Notes: generated from the sequence alone by a model not told the origin. Numbered from the stretch's first letter, positions 35,929 to 43,950 are shown. The stretch: 55,772 nucleotides of DNA from Bacteroidales bacterium (GCA_017614795.1 JAGABD010000057.1:1-55772); one strand, 5' to 3'. Translations and numbers: made by a program.

Positions 35929-36495
35929 TTATATGACACTTGTTGCCCACCTGGGGTTTTTCATTGCAAAGGACGCAAATGGCAGTTTGAATGAAACAAC
36001 CTCGACATAATCATTATAATACACCTTCTCGAACGGATATGACACCGGTTCCTCATAGGCTTCTACCGCCTCCTTCACGCGGAGGTAATCTTTTCCCAGA
36101 CGATGCTTGGCAGTTTCGATGCTCTTAAGCATATACGCCTTGAAAAACAAATAGCCGAGTCTCATGCCTACAACCAGTGTCGGCACTTCCCCGTTTTCGT
36201 ACAAACCATACTGATTGATGCCTATTCCGGCAATTTTCGACATAGTATGCGCGGAAAAACCATACCTCGTTCTCAACTCTTTCAAGTCTGCCGGTGAAGG
36301 AATGCCATAACGAAGACGATACTGTTCGTGAAGGCTCTCTATGGCCTCATTGTCGACCTCGGCGTCAGAGAATTCCCTGCCGGTATCGTCACACTTGTAG
36401 TAATACCTTTTTACCTCATACTTCTCATTGCGGAAAGTATAAGTCTCATACTTGAACAGTTTCGTGACGCTTCCGCCTGTAAAAGGACTTTTCAT
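35929..36495 (-). CDS. MqsA-like antitoxin with HTH and C-terminal extension
   Basis: A 188-residue protein. Residues 1-60 align with the MqsA N-terminal domain (YTFRNEKYEVKRYYYKC against YTFR...), but the four zinc Cys positions read Ser3, Thr6, Cys35 and Thr38, so the zinc site is lost. An Xre-type helix-turn-helix lies at about 78-112 (SAHTMSKIAGIGINQYGLYE). The C-terminal 60 residues are extra compared with MqsA (131 residues) and contain a hydrophobic stretch VEVVSFKLPFASFAM, as expected of a chaperone-addiction region. It overlaps the toxin gene by 4 bases and probably represses the operon through the palindrome upstream. Confidence 0.82.
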   Translation of the reverse strand: MKSPFTGGSVTKLFKYETYTFRNEKYEVKRYYYKCDDTGREFSDAEVDNEAIESLHEQYRLRYGIPSPADLKELRTRYGFSAHTMSKIAGIGINQYGLYENGEVPTLVVGMRLGYLFFKAYMLKSIETAKHRLGKDYLRVKEAVEAYEEPVSYPFEKVYYNDYVEVVSFKLPFASFAMKNPRWATSVI

Positions 36496-36884
36496 ATCTC
36501 TTCTTTATAAGGAAATGTCATTGTAAACTTCGCTATATGGAACGAAATGCAATAGTTGGGCGCCCCATTCGCTTTGGTTATATAAACTTTAATATAGATG
36601 GGTATCTTTCTGCCTCTTCCCCTCTTCTTTACCCAGATACCGAACATCCAAACCTCGCCTTCTTCCCTGTCGTAGTCATTCACATCCGGCCCCTGATAAT
36701 AATCCTCCGGCTTCAACGACAAGATATACTCGTCGCGCCTGCTTGCAGGGATCTCCAAATCCAACAATGTCTGAAGGTTTTCTTCTTTGTCAACGCTGTA
36801 GTCAATGCCGAACACTCTTGCTTTTACTTGAAACTCCTTCAAGAAAGCGTCAATCTCCTCCAGTGTAGCATTCTGCCCTGCCAT
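36492..36884 (-). CDS. MqsR-like toxin (predicted mRNA interferase)
   Basis: A 130-residue protein whose second half follows the MqsR pattern: LSLKPEDYYQGPDVNDYD (MqsR: L-x-x-x-DFYK...), then VWMFGIWVKK, YIKVYI, and the closing CISFH. MqsR-type toxins are RelE-fold RNases that cut mRNA at GC-containing sites. It is 30 residues longer than E. coli MqsR. First gene of a three-gene leftward operon with its own promoter. The homology is inferred by eye at low identity, supported by the antitoxin and chaperone neighbours. Confidence 0.7.
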   Translation of the reverse strand: MAGQNATLEEIDAFLKEFQVKARVFGIDYSVDKEENLQTLLDLEIPASRRDEYILSLKPEDYYQGPDVNDYDREEGEVWMFGIWVKKRGRGRKIPIYIKVYITKANGAPNYCISFHIAKFTMTFPYKEEI

Positions 36885-36901
36885 AATTCAAACTTCAACT
36901 G

Positions 36902-36954
36902 CGAAGATAAAGAAGTTTTTTCGTAATAACAACAAAAATGAAACGAATTCGTTT
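36902..36954 (-). promoter_or_regulatory. Promoter and palindromic operator candidate of the toxin-antitoxin-chaperone operon
   Basis: On the minus strand a TTG (36932-36930) is followed after exactly 20 bases by TATCTTCG (36909-36902), one mismatch from TAnnTTTG. This predicts transcription from about 36897, 13 bases before the toxin ATG. A perfect 14-base palindrome AAACGAATTCGTTT lies at 36941-36954, 8 bases beyond the -33 element, well placed for autoregulation by the antitoxin HTH. Confidence 0.55.
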
Positions 36955-37033
36955 TAAATTATTAAGAATTTCCAATAATAACAAGAGATCCGCCCTTTTC
37001 AAAGCGAATCTCACATATTGATAAAGATGGAAA

Positions 37034-37429
37034 TTACAGCGTCAGAATATCCTCGGAAGCCTGGGGTTCGTACGGGCCGTCCTTGGTTTCGAGGATGACG
37101 GTGCCGGACTCGAGGACCTCGATGCCGTGCCATTGGCCCAGGGGGATGTTCAGGGCCACACAAGGGCTGTTGGGCGCGAGTTCGATAACCTCGGTCACCT
37201 TACCGGAGCCATCGTAGAAGATTTCCCGCAGCCTTCCCCGCAGGCACACCACCGTCTCGCTCGAGCGCATATGCCGGTGAATCGGCAGCGGAGTGCCGGG
37301 CTCCAGCGCATTGAGCATACGTTGCGAGTTATCCTCGGGCGAATTCCTAAGGTCCAGATTCATTCTCAGCCGCGGGGAGGCCTTCGCCTGCGCGGTCAGA
37401 TCGTCAAGTATTTGCTGAGTTATCTTCAT
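37034..37429 (-). CDS. WbuC-family cupin
   Basis: A 131-residue cupin-fold metalloprotein of the WbuC type, usually found in O-antigen/capsule clusters and of unknown reaction. Metal-binding candidates are in PIHRHMRSSETVVCL (His pair and Glu near 52-60) and the later LGQWHGIEVL His. The long in-frame extension to 37600 lies inside lysA and was rejected; the ATG at 37429 is one base after the lysA stop. Its link to lysine-pathway genes instead of glycan genes is unexpected. Confidence 0.8.
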   Translation of the reverse strand: MKITQQILDDLTAQAKASPRLRMNLDLRNSPEDNSQRMLNALEPGTPLPIHRHMRSSETVVCLRGRLREIFYDGSGKVTEVIELAPNSPCVALNIPLGQWHGIEVLESGTVILETKDGPYEPQASEDILTL

Positions 37430-37430
37430 A

Positions 37431-38573
37431 TCACAAAACCAAAGATTCCGGCAGAGGCCGGCAGTTGTACCCCGAGGCCATCGACTCGCCATAAGCCCCC
37501 GCGCTGCGGATGGCAATGAAATCCCCGCGCCGGCACTCGGCAAGCGAAACGCCCTTTCCGAACACGTCCGAACTCTCGCACACGGGCCCCACAACGTCAT
37601 ACTCCTGCCCGGGACCGTCCGAACTGATATTCTCTATGCGATGATACGCCCCGTACAGCGCCGGGCGGATGAGCTCCGTCATACTGCCGTCGAGAATGGC
37701 GAAACGCTTGTACAGGCCGTCCTTGACATATAACACGCGGGAAATCAGCGTGCCGCAAGGCGCCACTATGCTGCGTCCGAGCTCGAAATGCACCCTCTTC
37801 ACGGGGAGCATCCTCTTGAACACGTCGAAATAAGCCGCAAAATCGGCTACGGGGCTCTCGTTCGGGTGTTCGTAATCTATTCCAAGGCCGCCGCCGACAT
37901 TCACGTCGTCCACGGCAATGCCCGCCAGGGCCAGACGTCGCAGGCATTCGTTTATCCTGTTGCACAGCGCCACGAAATCGCTCATATCCAGGATCTGCGA
38001 CCCGATATGGAAATGCAGCCCCCTGAAATCGACATTGGGCAGTCTCTGCGCAAGGCGTATCGCCTCCTCTATCTGCGAATGGTAGATGCCGAACTTGTTC
38101 TCCGCCAGGCCCGTTGTGATATTCGCGTGGGTATGCGCCCCGATATCGGGATTCACCCTGAAGCTAACCGAGGCACGGCGTCCGAGCCTGCCCGCGACCT
38201 CGTCGAGCACAAGCAGCTCTGCGGTGGATTCCACATTAAAACGCCCGATTCCGGCCTCCAGCGCCAGCACCATCTCATCCTCACGCTTCCCCACGCCGGC
38301 AAAGAAGATGCCCTCCGGCTTGAACCCGGCCTCCAGCGCCGCCCGGATCTCTCCCCCGCTGACGCAATCGGCACCCAGACCCGCGCCGGCGATTATCTTC
38401 AAGAGAGAAGGGTTGAAATTGGCCTTGACGGCATAATGCACCCTCCACTCTGGCCTGTCGGCAACCTGCGAGAGCACCGCCTCCAGAGTCCGCCGCAAAA
38501 GCGCCGCGTCGTAATAGTAGAAAGGCGTCCGCATCGAAGCGAAGCGCTCCAAAGGAAAACCGCCCCCCATCAT
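37431..38573 (-). CDS. lysA: Diaminopimelate decarboxylase
   Basis: A PLP enzyme converting meso-diaminopimelate to lysine. The 380-residue protein has the PLP-lysine motif HYAVKANFNP near 45-54, LHFHIGSQI, NVGGGLGIDY (the Gly-rich phosphate loop), and the C-terminal CESSDVFGKG and SAGAYGESMASGYN motifs. It overlaps the aspartate-kinase stop by 4 bases (ATGA at 38573), forming a lysine/aspartate-family operon with the kinase. Typical members are slightly longer (about 385-420 residues). Confidence 0.93.
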   Translation of the reverse strand: MMGGGFPLERFASMRTPFYYYDAALLRRTLEAVLSQVADRPEWRVHYAVKANFNPSLLKIIAGAGLGADCVSGGEIRAALEAGFKPEGIFFAGVGKREDEMVLALEAGIGRFNVESTAELLVLDEVAGRLGRRASVSFRVNPDIGAHTHANITTGLAENKFGIYHSQIEEAIRLAQRLPNVDFRGLHFHIGSQILDMSDFVALCNRINECLRRLALAGIAVDDVNVGGGLGIDYEHPNESPVADFAAYFDVFKRMLPVKRVHFELGRSIVAPCGTLISRVLYVKDGLYKRFAILDGSMTELIRPALYGAYHRIENISSDGPGQEYDVVGPVCESSDVFGKGVSLAECRRGDFIAIRSAGAYGESMASGYNCRPLPESLVL

Positions 38574-39853
38574 CTGCCGAAAAGCTGTTTGTCGAGTGAT
38601 TCAAGGGCCGAAGCCTTGTCCTCACCGCGCACGAGAATGGAGATATTGTAATTGCTGCCGCCGTACGACACCATACGCACCGGGATGTCCTTCAGGGCGC
38701 CCATCACGCGCGATTCAAGTCCGCAGTTGCGCCAGTCCATATCGCCCGCGACACAGATGATGCACATTCCGCGGTCCACGGTAACCGTGCCGTACTTCTC
38801 GAGATCGCGCACTATCTCGTCGAGGAAGCTCTTGTCGTCGATCGTGAGAGACACGCCCACCTCGGAGGTGCAGATCATATCGATGGGCGTACGGTAACTC
38901 TCGAATATTTCAAAGACTTTGCGAAGGAACCCGCAGGCGAGCAGCATACGGGAAGATTTTATCTTAATGGCCACGATGCCGTCCTTCGCAGCCACCGCCT
39001 TTATGACGCCGGCGTCCAGTTTGTTGTCGATAAGCGTGCCCGGGGCCTCGGGCGCCAGGGAATTCAGCACCCTCACGGGGATATTTGCGTCCCGCGCAGG
39101 CAAGATGCAAGTCGGGTGGATCAGCTGCGCGCCGAAATATGCAAGCTCCGCCGCTTCTTCGAAATGAAGGTGTGCGGGACGATCCTGCCTCGTTTCCGCC
39201 GTCCAGATCTGGATTTCCTCCGCTCCGATGGCGGCACCCACCAGGCTGGCGGTGATGTCCGAGCCTCCGCGTCCGAGATTGTCCACCTCTCCACGCGCAT
39301 TCACGCAGATATAGCCCTGCGTCAGATAGAGTTCCGCCTCCGGCTCCTGCGCCAGAAGCTTGCTCAGGGCCCCTTTGATGCCCTCGGCATCAGGATTCGC
39401 GTGCGCATCGAGCTTCAGGTACGACAGCGCCGGCACTATTGCCGCCTTCACTCCCCTTTCCTCCAGAAGCGTTGCGAAGAGGAAGGTGGAGAGCAGCTCG
39501 CCCTGGGCCAGCATCACGCGCTCCTCGACGCTCCCGAAAAGGTCCTTGGTATAATCCGCCAGGGACGCGAAAACGTCCCGCACGAAGCCGGACGCCCTGG
39601 CCTTGCTCCCGGCGCCGGCATAGAGTTCATCCACCAGCGCAAGATACTGCTTCTCGAGTGCCGCCAGGCCCTTTCGCGCCGCCTCGACGTTCCGGGCGTA
39701 CAGTTGAGCGGCCACTTCCGCCAGCGCATCCGTCGTGCCCTCGATAGCGGCCAGCACCACGATGTTCTTCCCGGCCCCTGCGGCAATCCCCGCCACCGCC
39801 TTCATGCTCTGCGCGCCGCTTATCGCCGGTCCTCCGAATTTCAAGACTTTCAT
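38570..39853 (-). CDS. Aspartate kinase, with altered catalytic motifs
   Basis: Monofunctional aspartokinase of 427 residues: N-terminal amino-acid kinase domain and C-terminal ACT region (ICTSEVGVSLTIDD, RMVSYGGSNYNISILV). Conserved parts include KFGG at 5-8, LGRGGSDITASL, and EEAAELAYFGAQLIHPT. Two deviations stand out. The usual KFGG(T/S)S reads KFGGPAIS. After IQIWT the expected D-x-D-G ... DPR segment, which includes the catalytic Asp of the family, is missing, leaving only about ten residues (AETRQDRPAH) before the next conserved block. The enzyme may be inactive, specialised or affected by an in-frame deletion. It starts the operon with lysA. Confidence 0.85.
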   Translation of the reverse strand: MKVLKFGGPAISGAQSMKAVAGIAAGAGKNIVVLAAIEGTTDALAEVAAQLYARNVEAARKGLAALEKQYLALVDELYAGAGSKARASGFVRDVFASLADYTKDLFGSVEERVMLAQGELLSTFLFATLLEERGVKAAIVPALSYLKLDAHANPDAEGIKGALSKLLAQEPEAELYLTQGYICVNARGEVDNLGRGGSDITASLVGAAIGAEEIQIWTAETRQDRPAHLHFEEAAELAYFGAQLIHPTCILPARDANIPVRVLNSLAPEAPGTLIDNKLDAGVIKAVAAKDGIVAIKIKSSRMLLACGFLRKVFEIFESYRTPIDMICTSEVGVSLTIDDKSFLDEIVRDLEKYGTVTVDRGMCIICVAGDMDWRNCGLESRVMGALKDIPVRMVSYGGSNYNISILVRGEDKASALESLDKQLFGR

Positions 39854-39903
39854 ACTTCACAAAATTCGCATTTTTTATCCATTATACCAAAGAAATGTTA
39901 TTC

Positions 39904-39966
39904 TTGCCGATATCGGCAAAAAATGCTATATTTGCAAGGGAAGGCGAGGCTTCTTGCCGATAAAAC
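39904..39966 (+). promoter_or_regulatory. Promoter and palindromic operator candidate of the Fic gene
   Basis: TTGCCGATATCGGCAA (39904-39919) is a perfect 16-base palindrome whose first TTG also serves as a -33 element. A consensus -7 TATATTTG follows at 39927-39934 with 20-base spacing. The 12-mer TTCTTGCCGATA at 39901-39912 recurs at 39951-39962, giving a second half-site downstream of the predicted start. This layout suits repression by a DNA-binding protein, possibly the Fic protein's own N-terminal HTH. Confidence 0.6.
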
Positions 39967-39976
39967 TAACGCGATT

Positions 39977-40873
39977 ATGGAGTATCTATCAGTATCACGA
40001 TTTGCTGAAAAGCACGAACTGCCTGAAAGGACTGTCCGGAACTGGTGCGCCACAGGAAAGATTGACGGCGCATTCCTTACCGGCAAGACCTGGAACATCC
40101 CTGCCGATTCTCCCCTGCCCTCGCACGGCACCCACAAAAAGAAATGCTCCCCCCTTCTGACAAGACTTCGCGAAGAAAAAGAAGGCAAGACGGGCGGCGG
40201 CATCTACCATCGCACGCAGATTGACCTGACCTTCAACTCCAATCACATCGAAGGCAGCAGGCTCACCCACGACCAGACGCGTTATATCTTCGAAACAAAC
40301 ACGGTCGGAATCGACGCCGGCAAGGAACAAGTCCTCAACATCGACGACATCGTGGAGACCACCAACCACTTCCGCTGCATCGACTACATTATCGACCACG
40401 CAGAAGACAAACTCACCGAGTCACTCATAAAGGATCTCCACCGGATGCTCAAAATCGGCACCTCCGACAGCCGAAAAGACTGGTTCAACGTTGGCGACTA
40501 CAAGCTTCTGCCCAACGAAGTCGGCGGCTTGGAGACCTGCCCGCCGGAACAGGTACACGCCCGAATGGCAGCCCTGCTCAAGGCCTACAATAGCAATAAG
40601 GTGAAAACAATGGAAGACATTCTAGACCTCCACTGTCAGTTCGAACGCATCCATCCCTTCCAGGACGGCAACGGCCGCGTGGGCCGACTGGTTATGTTCA
40701 AAGAATGCCTGGCTTGCCGCATCGTCCCGTTCATCATCACCGACGAACTCAAGCCCTTCTATATTCGCGGTCTGAACGAATGGGGCCGGGAGAACGGCTA
40801 CCTCACCGACACCTGTCTCTCCGCCCAAGACCAGTTCAAAGCGCTGCTGGATTATTTCAGGATAAGGTATTAA
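39977..40873 (+). CDS. Fic-family AMPylator with N-terminal helix-turn-helix
   Basis: A 298-residue protein. Residues 1-45 look like a MerR/excisionase-type HTH (LSVSRFAEKHELPERTVRNW). The inhibitory helix motif (S/T)xxxE(G/N) is present as SNHIEG at 88-93, ahead of the Fic core, so it is a self-inhibited class. The active site is HPFQDGNGRVGRL at 226-238, matching HPFx(D/E)GNGRxxR. It transfers AMP from ATP to Tyr/Ser/Thr of an unknown target. The ATG at 39977 follows a consensus promoter; the much longer in-frame extension runs antisense through the aspartate kinase and was rejected. Divergently arranged from the kinase gene. Confidence 0.93.
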   Translation: MEYLSVSRFAEKHELPERTVRNWCATGKIDGAFLTGKTWNIPADSPLPSHGTHKKKCSPLLTRLREEKEGKTGGGIYHRTQIDLTFNSNHIEGSRLTHDQTRYIFETNTVGIDAGKEQVLNIDDIVETTNHFRCIDYIIDHAEDKLTESLIKDLHRMLKIGTSDSRKDWFNVGDYKLLPNEVGGLETCPPEQVHARMAALLKAYNSNKVKTMEDILDLHCQFERIHPFQDGNGRVGRLVMFKECLACRIVPFIITDELKPFYIRGLNEWGRENGYLTDTCLSAQDQFKALLDYFRIRY

Positions 40874-40896
40874 GCACCACTACTCCACATACATAC

Positions 40897-40910
40897 AAAA
40901 AGCCCCCGCC
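40897..40910 (+). other. Orphan left arm of a terminator at the island boundary
   Basis: AAAAAGCCCCCGCC just after the Fic stop looks like the first half of a Bacteroidota rho-independent terminator, but no matching GGCGGGGGC arm follows. The base composition changes to AT-rich immediately afterwards, so this may mark a recombination junction. Confidence 0.35.
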
Positions 40911-40963
40911 GGATAGCGTTGGCTAAAAGAGTATTAATCGTCTTTTGCTCCAACAGTATCAAG

Positions 40964-41419
40964 TCACAAGTCCACCACCATATGTTTCTCTCTTCCGTTT
41001 GCGTAATCGTCATCCCAACTGATGCGAATTAAATAATGAGGTTTATAGCCATAAACGGAGTAAGGGATATCAAATGACTGTAAAGGTTGGACTTTCGGAT
41101 AAGGCAAGTATTCTTTAAATACGTTAAAGGTTATTTCTTTTTCTCCATTTTGCAGTATTTCAACCATAACTCGCCGAGCTTCAGTAGCCCCAGTGTTGGT
41201 TAAACGCATAATGCTTGAATCCGCGCCACTCTTCTCTAATACACAGACATTTATATCGGCTTTTTTCTTCTCTGCCTCTTCAACCTCCCTGTCTCGAAGT
41301 TCTCGTTTTTTCAGTTCAAGATCAAGTTTTTTCACTTTTCTGCCAGAGAATAACGATTTAATAAAAGCTGAGAGAGCAATCAACACGCTTACTGTAGAGA
41401 TATAGTCAGATACAATCAT
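40964..41419 (-). CDS. Small membrane-anchored protein with coiled coil and beta domain
   Basis: I do not recognise the family. The 151 residues show one N-terminal membrane helix (about 5-25), a charged coiled-coil region (RKVKKLDLELKKRELRDREV, 27-46 and on to about 53), and a beta-sandwich-like domain (INVCVLEKSG to the end) of the kind seen in many short host-interaction or defence accessory proteins. The C-terminal domain probably faces the cytosol or periplasm depending on helix orientation. It lies 57 bases downstream of the 746-residue membrane protein and is probably co-transcribed with it. Confidence 0.65.
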   Translation of the reverse strand: MIVSDYISTVSVLIALSAFIKSLFSGRKVKKLDLELKKRELRDREVEEAEKKKADINVCVLEKSGADSSIMRLTNTGATEARRVMVEILQNGEKEITFNVFKEYLPYPKVQPLQSFDIPYSVYGYKPHYLIRISWDDDYANGREKHMVVDL

Positions 41420-41476
41420 ATTGAAATGAAAATCATTTAATAATTCATTATTACACTTTAGAATAATCTTTCCTAC

Positions 41477-43717
41477 TTAGAATTGGTCATCAAACGGTAC
41501 TATGTCTTTTAACAATCCCGTTGTTCCATTATCTTTCAACGCATACATAATCTTTATACCTAAAACACGGATCGATGGTTTCCACATCATTCTTGCATTA
41601 ATAAAAACGTTAAATAGCGAAGCCCCTTTCGTATCTGCAAATCCCTTGTTCTCTACTTCTTTCATCAATTCTTCACTCTCATATAACTTGACAATACTGC
41701 CATAGAGCTTGTACCTATCGTCTAACAATTCCAACTTATACTTTCCTATATGCTCTTCAACAGGGGGAAGGAATGCGAGAGTTGGCAAATCACCTTTCTT
41801 TAAAATGAAAAGCATCTGTGAGTAAAAATCTCCCGGGCCACCGTCCAAACATATAATAGGAATACCTCTATAATAATAGGAATCACCTTCTTTTTTGAGG
41901 CCATCAACAGATTTGTGATAGTAGTACTCCAAATACACGCTAAAAGCAAGTATGATAAAGCTATCGTCGATAACCAACTTATCTATTGCCTCAAACACTC
42001 TTTCTGAGCTAATATTAAGCCGTTGCTTCACATTTTGAAAAAAAACAGAAGCGAAGCCTTGCTGAATGCTTGCGATTGAGATATTTGCGACACTTTCAGC
42101 AACATTCACATAGCTTATTCCACCATCATGAAGAAAAGCCTCATTGGGGTATACACAACTACTTATTCCTCTCAAATAATAATATGTACTATCGTCATCA
42201 TTCAACTCCGCCACAAAAGGATTATAGTCTGCTAAGCACTTGTCGACTATTTCCTTAACACGATTCAAATCATCACGAATAATATCAGGATCATAGGGCC
42301 CTACCTTCTTTATCTCTTCTTCTCTCTCCTTAATCTTGCTTTTTACATCAAATAGAAACAGTTCCATCCTTTTCTTTGCCTCACTGACGCTATCAAAGGA
42401 TAAGATACTCATTAAGTCCCGATTACCAAGTATAGACTGTTTCATTCTAATCAGATAGTCCACATCCTCATCCAAACGCTTCAAGCCCCTAAGTGTCAAG
42501 GGATAATTCACATGCATATTCTCTATTCTTCCTATATTTGAAAAGGCACGAATATATAGAAATGTCAAATAACGCTTAACACTTGCCAGAATGATATCAT
42601 CTACTATTCCCTTCATTCCTCTAAATGGATAGAATCTTTCTGCGCAGAACTCAAGTCGCGAGGACTCTTTAACCATTCTAAACGCATCGAGAACTTCTCC
42701 TGGAGAACTTGGGACAAGGGGATATTCACATTCGGGGGTCATCGCGCGATAAAAACTGGTGAGTTTTTTAAACAGATCATAACGATTATCATTTAAAATA
42801 GTCGCACACAAGGCAATGTGGAATTCCTTAAATCGATATCTTTGACCATTTCTTCTCTCATCAGTATCCCTATCATATTGTGCATAGCCACACTCCCCAA
42901 TAGGTGAGGATGGATATAATTCCGCTAATTCCAGATCGAAAACTTGGACAGCAGCGCTCCAATATTCATAAATCCACTCCTCTTGGTTATAGAATAATTG
43001 CAACTGTAAATTTTTCCACAGTAATATATACGCTTCATCTGATAATTTTTCGGGTTGAATAATCAGGCTTTTGAGAATTGTGTTACCATTGTTAATAGAG
43101 TATGGACGTCGTTGCATTAAGCACAGATTCTCGTTTATACTTGTTATTCCCCTGACCAAATAAGTTGGGAAAGAGACGCCTACTTCCCCAGACTTATCAA
43201 AGGCCACTTCTATCTCCTTCCTGATAACATCGTATACTTTGAAAGCCGGTTCTCTATCTGATACTTCAAGAATAGCTTTAGTCAAATCAACCCAGTCAAG
43301 AAAAATACGTTCTTTGTCAATACCCAAATCCGCCTCTTCAAAGTTCTTCAAAATCCTATTTTGAAGTTTTTCAGGATTGTAGTATATGAGGATTATTCTA
43401 CAGGCACATAAAAAGCAACCGATGAGCGACATGCAGGAACTTAGTGCAATTAAATCTGCTGAATTATTTATCAACCAGCAGTCCCATAGTGGGGGGAACT
43501 TGCAAAACACAGCATATGTACATGACACGAGTGATGCAATGAGTAATTTAAAGCATCTCTTTATCGCTTTCTCAGATTTTAAACACTCGGCTAAACGTGT
43601 TGACCCATAATGTTGATCAACACGTTCTATCACTTGAAGCATAATTGGTACGGATAGGCCCAAAATGGCCGAGATGAATGCCAGCAAATACTCTATATTA
43701 TTATCCAACACTATCAT
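41477..43717 (-). CDS. Uncharacterised 746-residue membrane protein
   Basis: I do not recognise the family. Three hydrophobic segments lie in the first 115 residues (about 9-28, 57-77 and 88-112). They are followed by some 630 mostly helical, charged, low-GC residues with no nucleotide-binding or nuclease motif visible. A predicted coiled-coil patch sits around KSKIKEREEEIKKV, and DGGPGDFYSQML is a glycine-acid loop. The size and layout (few N-terminal helices, large soluble helical body) resemble large membrane sensors or scaffold proteins in defence islands, but this is only an analogy. Base composition is strongly AT-rich compared with the left of the window. Confidence 0.75.
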   Translation of the reverse strand: MIVLDNNIEYLLAFISAILGLSVPIMLQVIERVDQHYGSTRLAECLKSEKAIKRCFKLLIASLVSCTYAVFCKFPPLWDCWLINNSADLIALSSCMSLIGCFLCACRIILIYYNPEKLQNRILKNFEEADLGIDKERIFLDWVDLTKAILEVSDREPAFKVYDVIRKEIEVAFDKSGEVGVSFPTYLVRGITSINENLCLMQRRPYSINNGNTILKSLIIQPEKLSDEAYILLWKNLQLQLFYNQEEWIYEYWSAAVQVFDLELAELYPSSPIGECGYAQYDRDTDERRNGQRYRFKEFHIALCATILNDNRYDLFKKLTSFYRAMTPECEYPLVPSSPGEVLDAFRMVKESSRLEFCAERFYPFRGMKGIVDDIILASVKRYLTFLYIRAFSNIGRIENMHVNYPLTLRGLKRLDEDVDYLIRMKQSILGNRDLMSILSFDSVSEAKKRMELFLFDVKSKIKEREEEIKKVGPYDPDIIRDDLNRVKEIVDKCLADYNPFVAELNDDDSTYYYLRGISSCVYPNEAFLHDGGISYVNVAESVANISIASIQQGFASVFFQNVKQRLNISSERVFEAIDKLVIDDSFIILAFSVYLEYYYHKSVDGLKKEGDSYYYRGIPIICLDGGPGDFYSQMLFILKKGDLPTLAFLPPVEEHIGKYKLELLDDRYKLYGSIVKLYESEELMKEVENKGFADTKGASLFNVFINARMMWKPSIRVLGIKIMYALKDNGTTGLLKDIVPFDDQF

Positions 43718-43789
43718 ATCTTCATTTATCTAAGTTGTTCTCTTGATGTAGATAATAATTAAGTCTCTCATCATAATTCTCTTAAATTA

Positions 43790-43864
43790 TTACCCTTCCT
43801 CCGTATCACTCATAAAGTCTAAAAACTCAGGCCAATGTCGCCTCAAAAGAATGAGGACAGACAT
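43790..43864 (-). pseudogene. Degraded sugar-transferase 3' end, remnant B
   Basis: The minus-strand block 43842-43790 aligns with the 3' end of remnant A (43951-44109). By hand about 40 of 52 aligned bases match, including GTGATA and the closing GGTAA. The original reading frame is broken (GDIGLSF then stop; the following bases shifted). A short open frame MSVLILLRRHW... crosses it but is in a different frame and is not considered real. Confidence 0.5.
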
Positions 43865-43950
43865 TGACCTGACAAAGATACTATTACTTGAGGAGTGTTA
43901 CGTCCCCACAGCGTCAATCATATCAACAACAAATACACATATGGAATCTA

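Noticed and set aside
39116..39976. Extended N-terminus of the Fic frame
   Set aside because: It is antisense to the aspartate kinase and upstream of a good promoter; the ATG at 39977 gives a natural HTH N-terminus.
43790..43864. Short open frame MSVLILLRRHW... as a real gene
   Set aside because: It is in a different frame from the nucleotide-level match to the sugar-transferase remnant, and has no promoter or ribosome-binding site; the remnant explanation is better.
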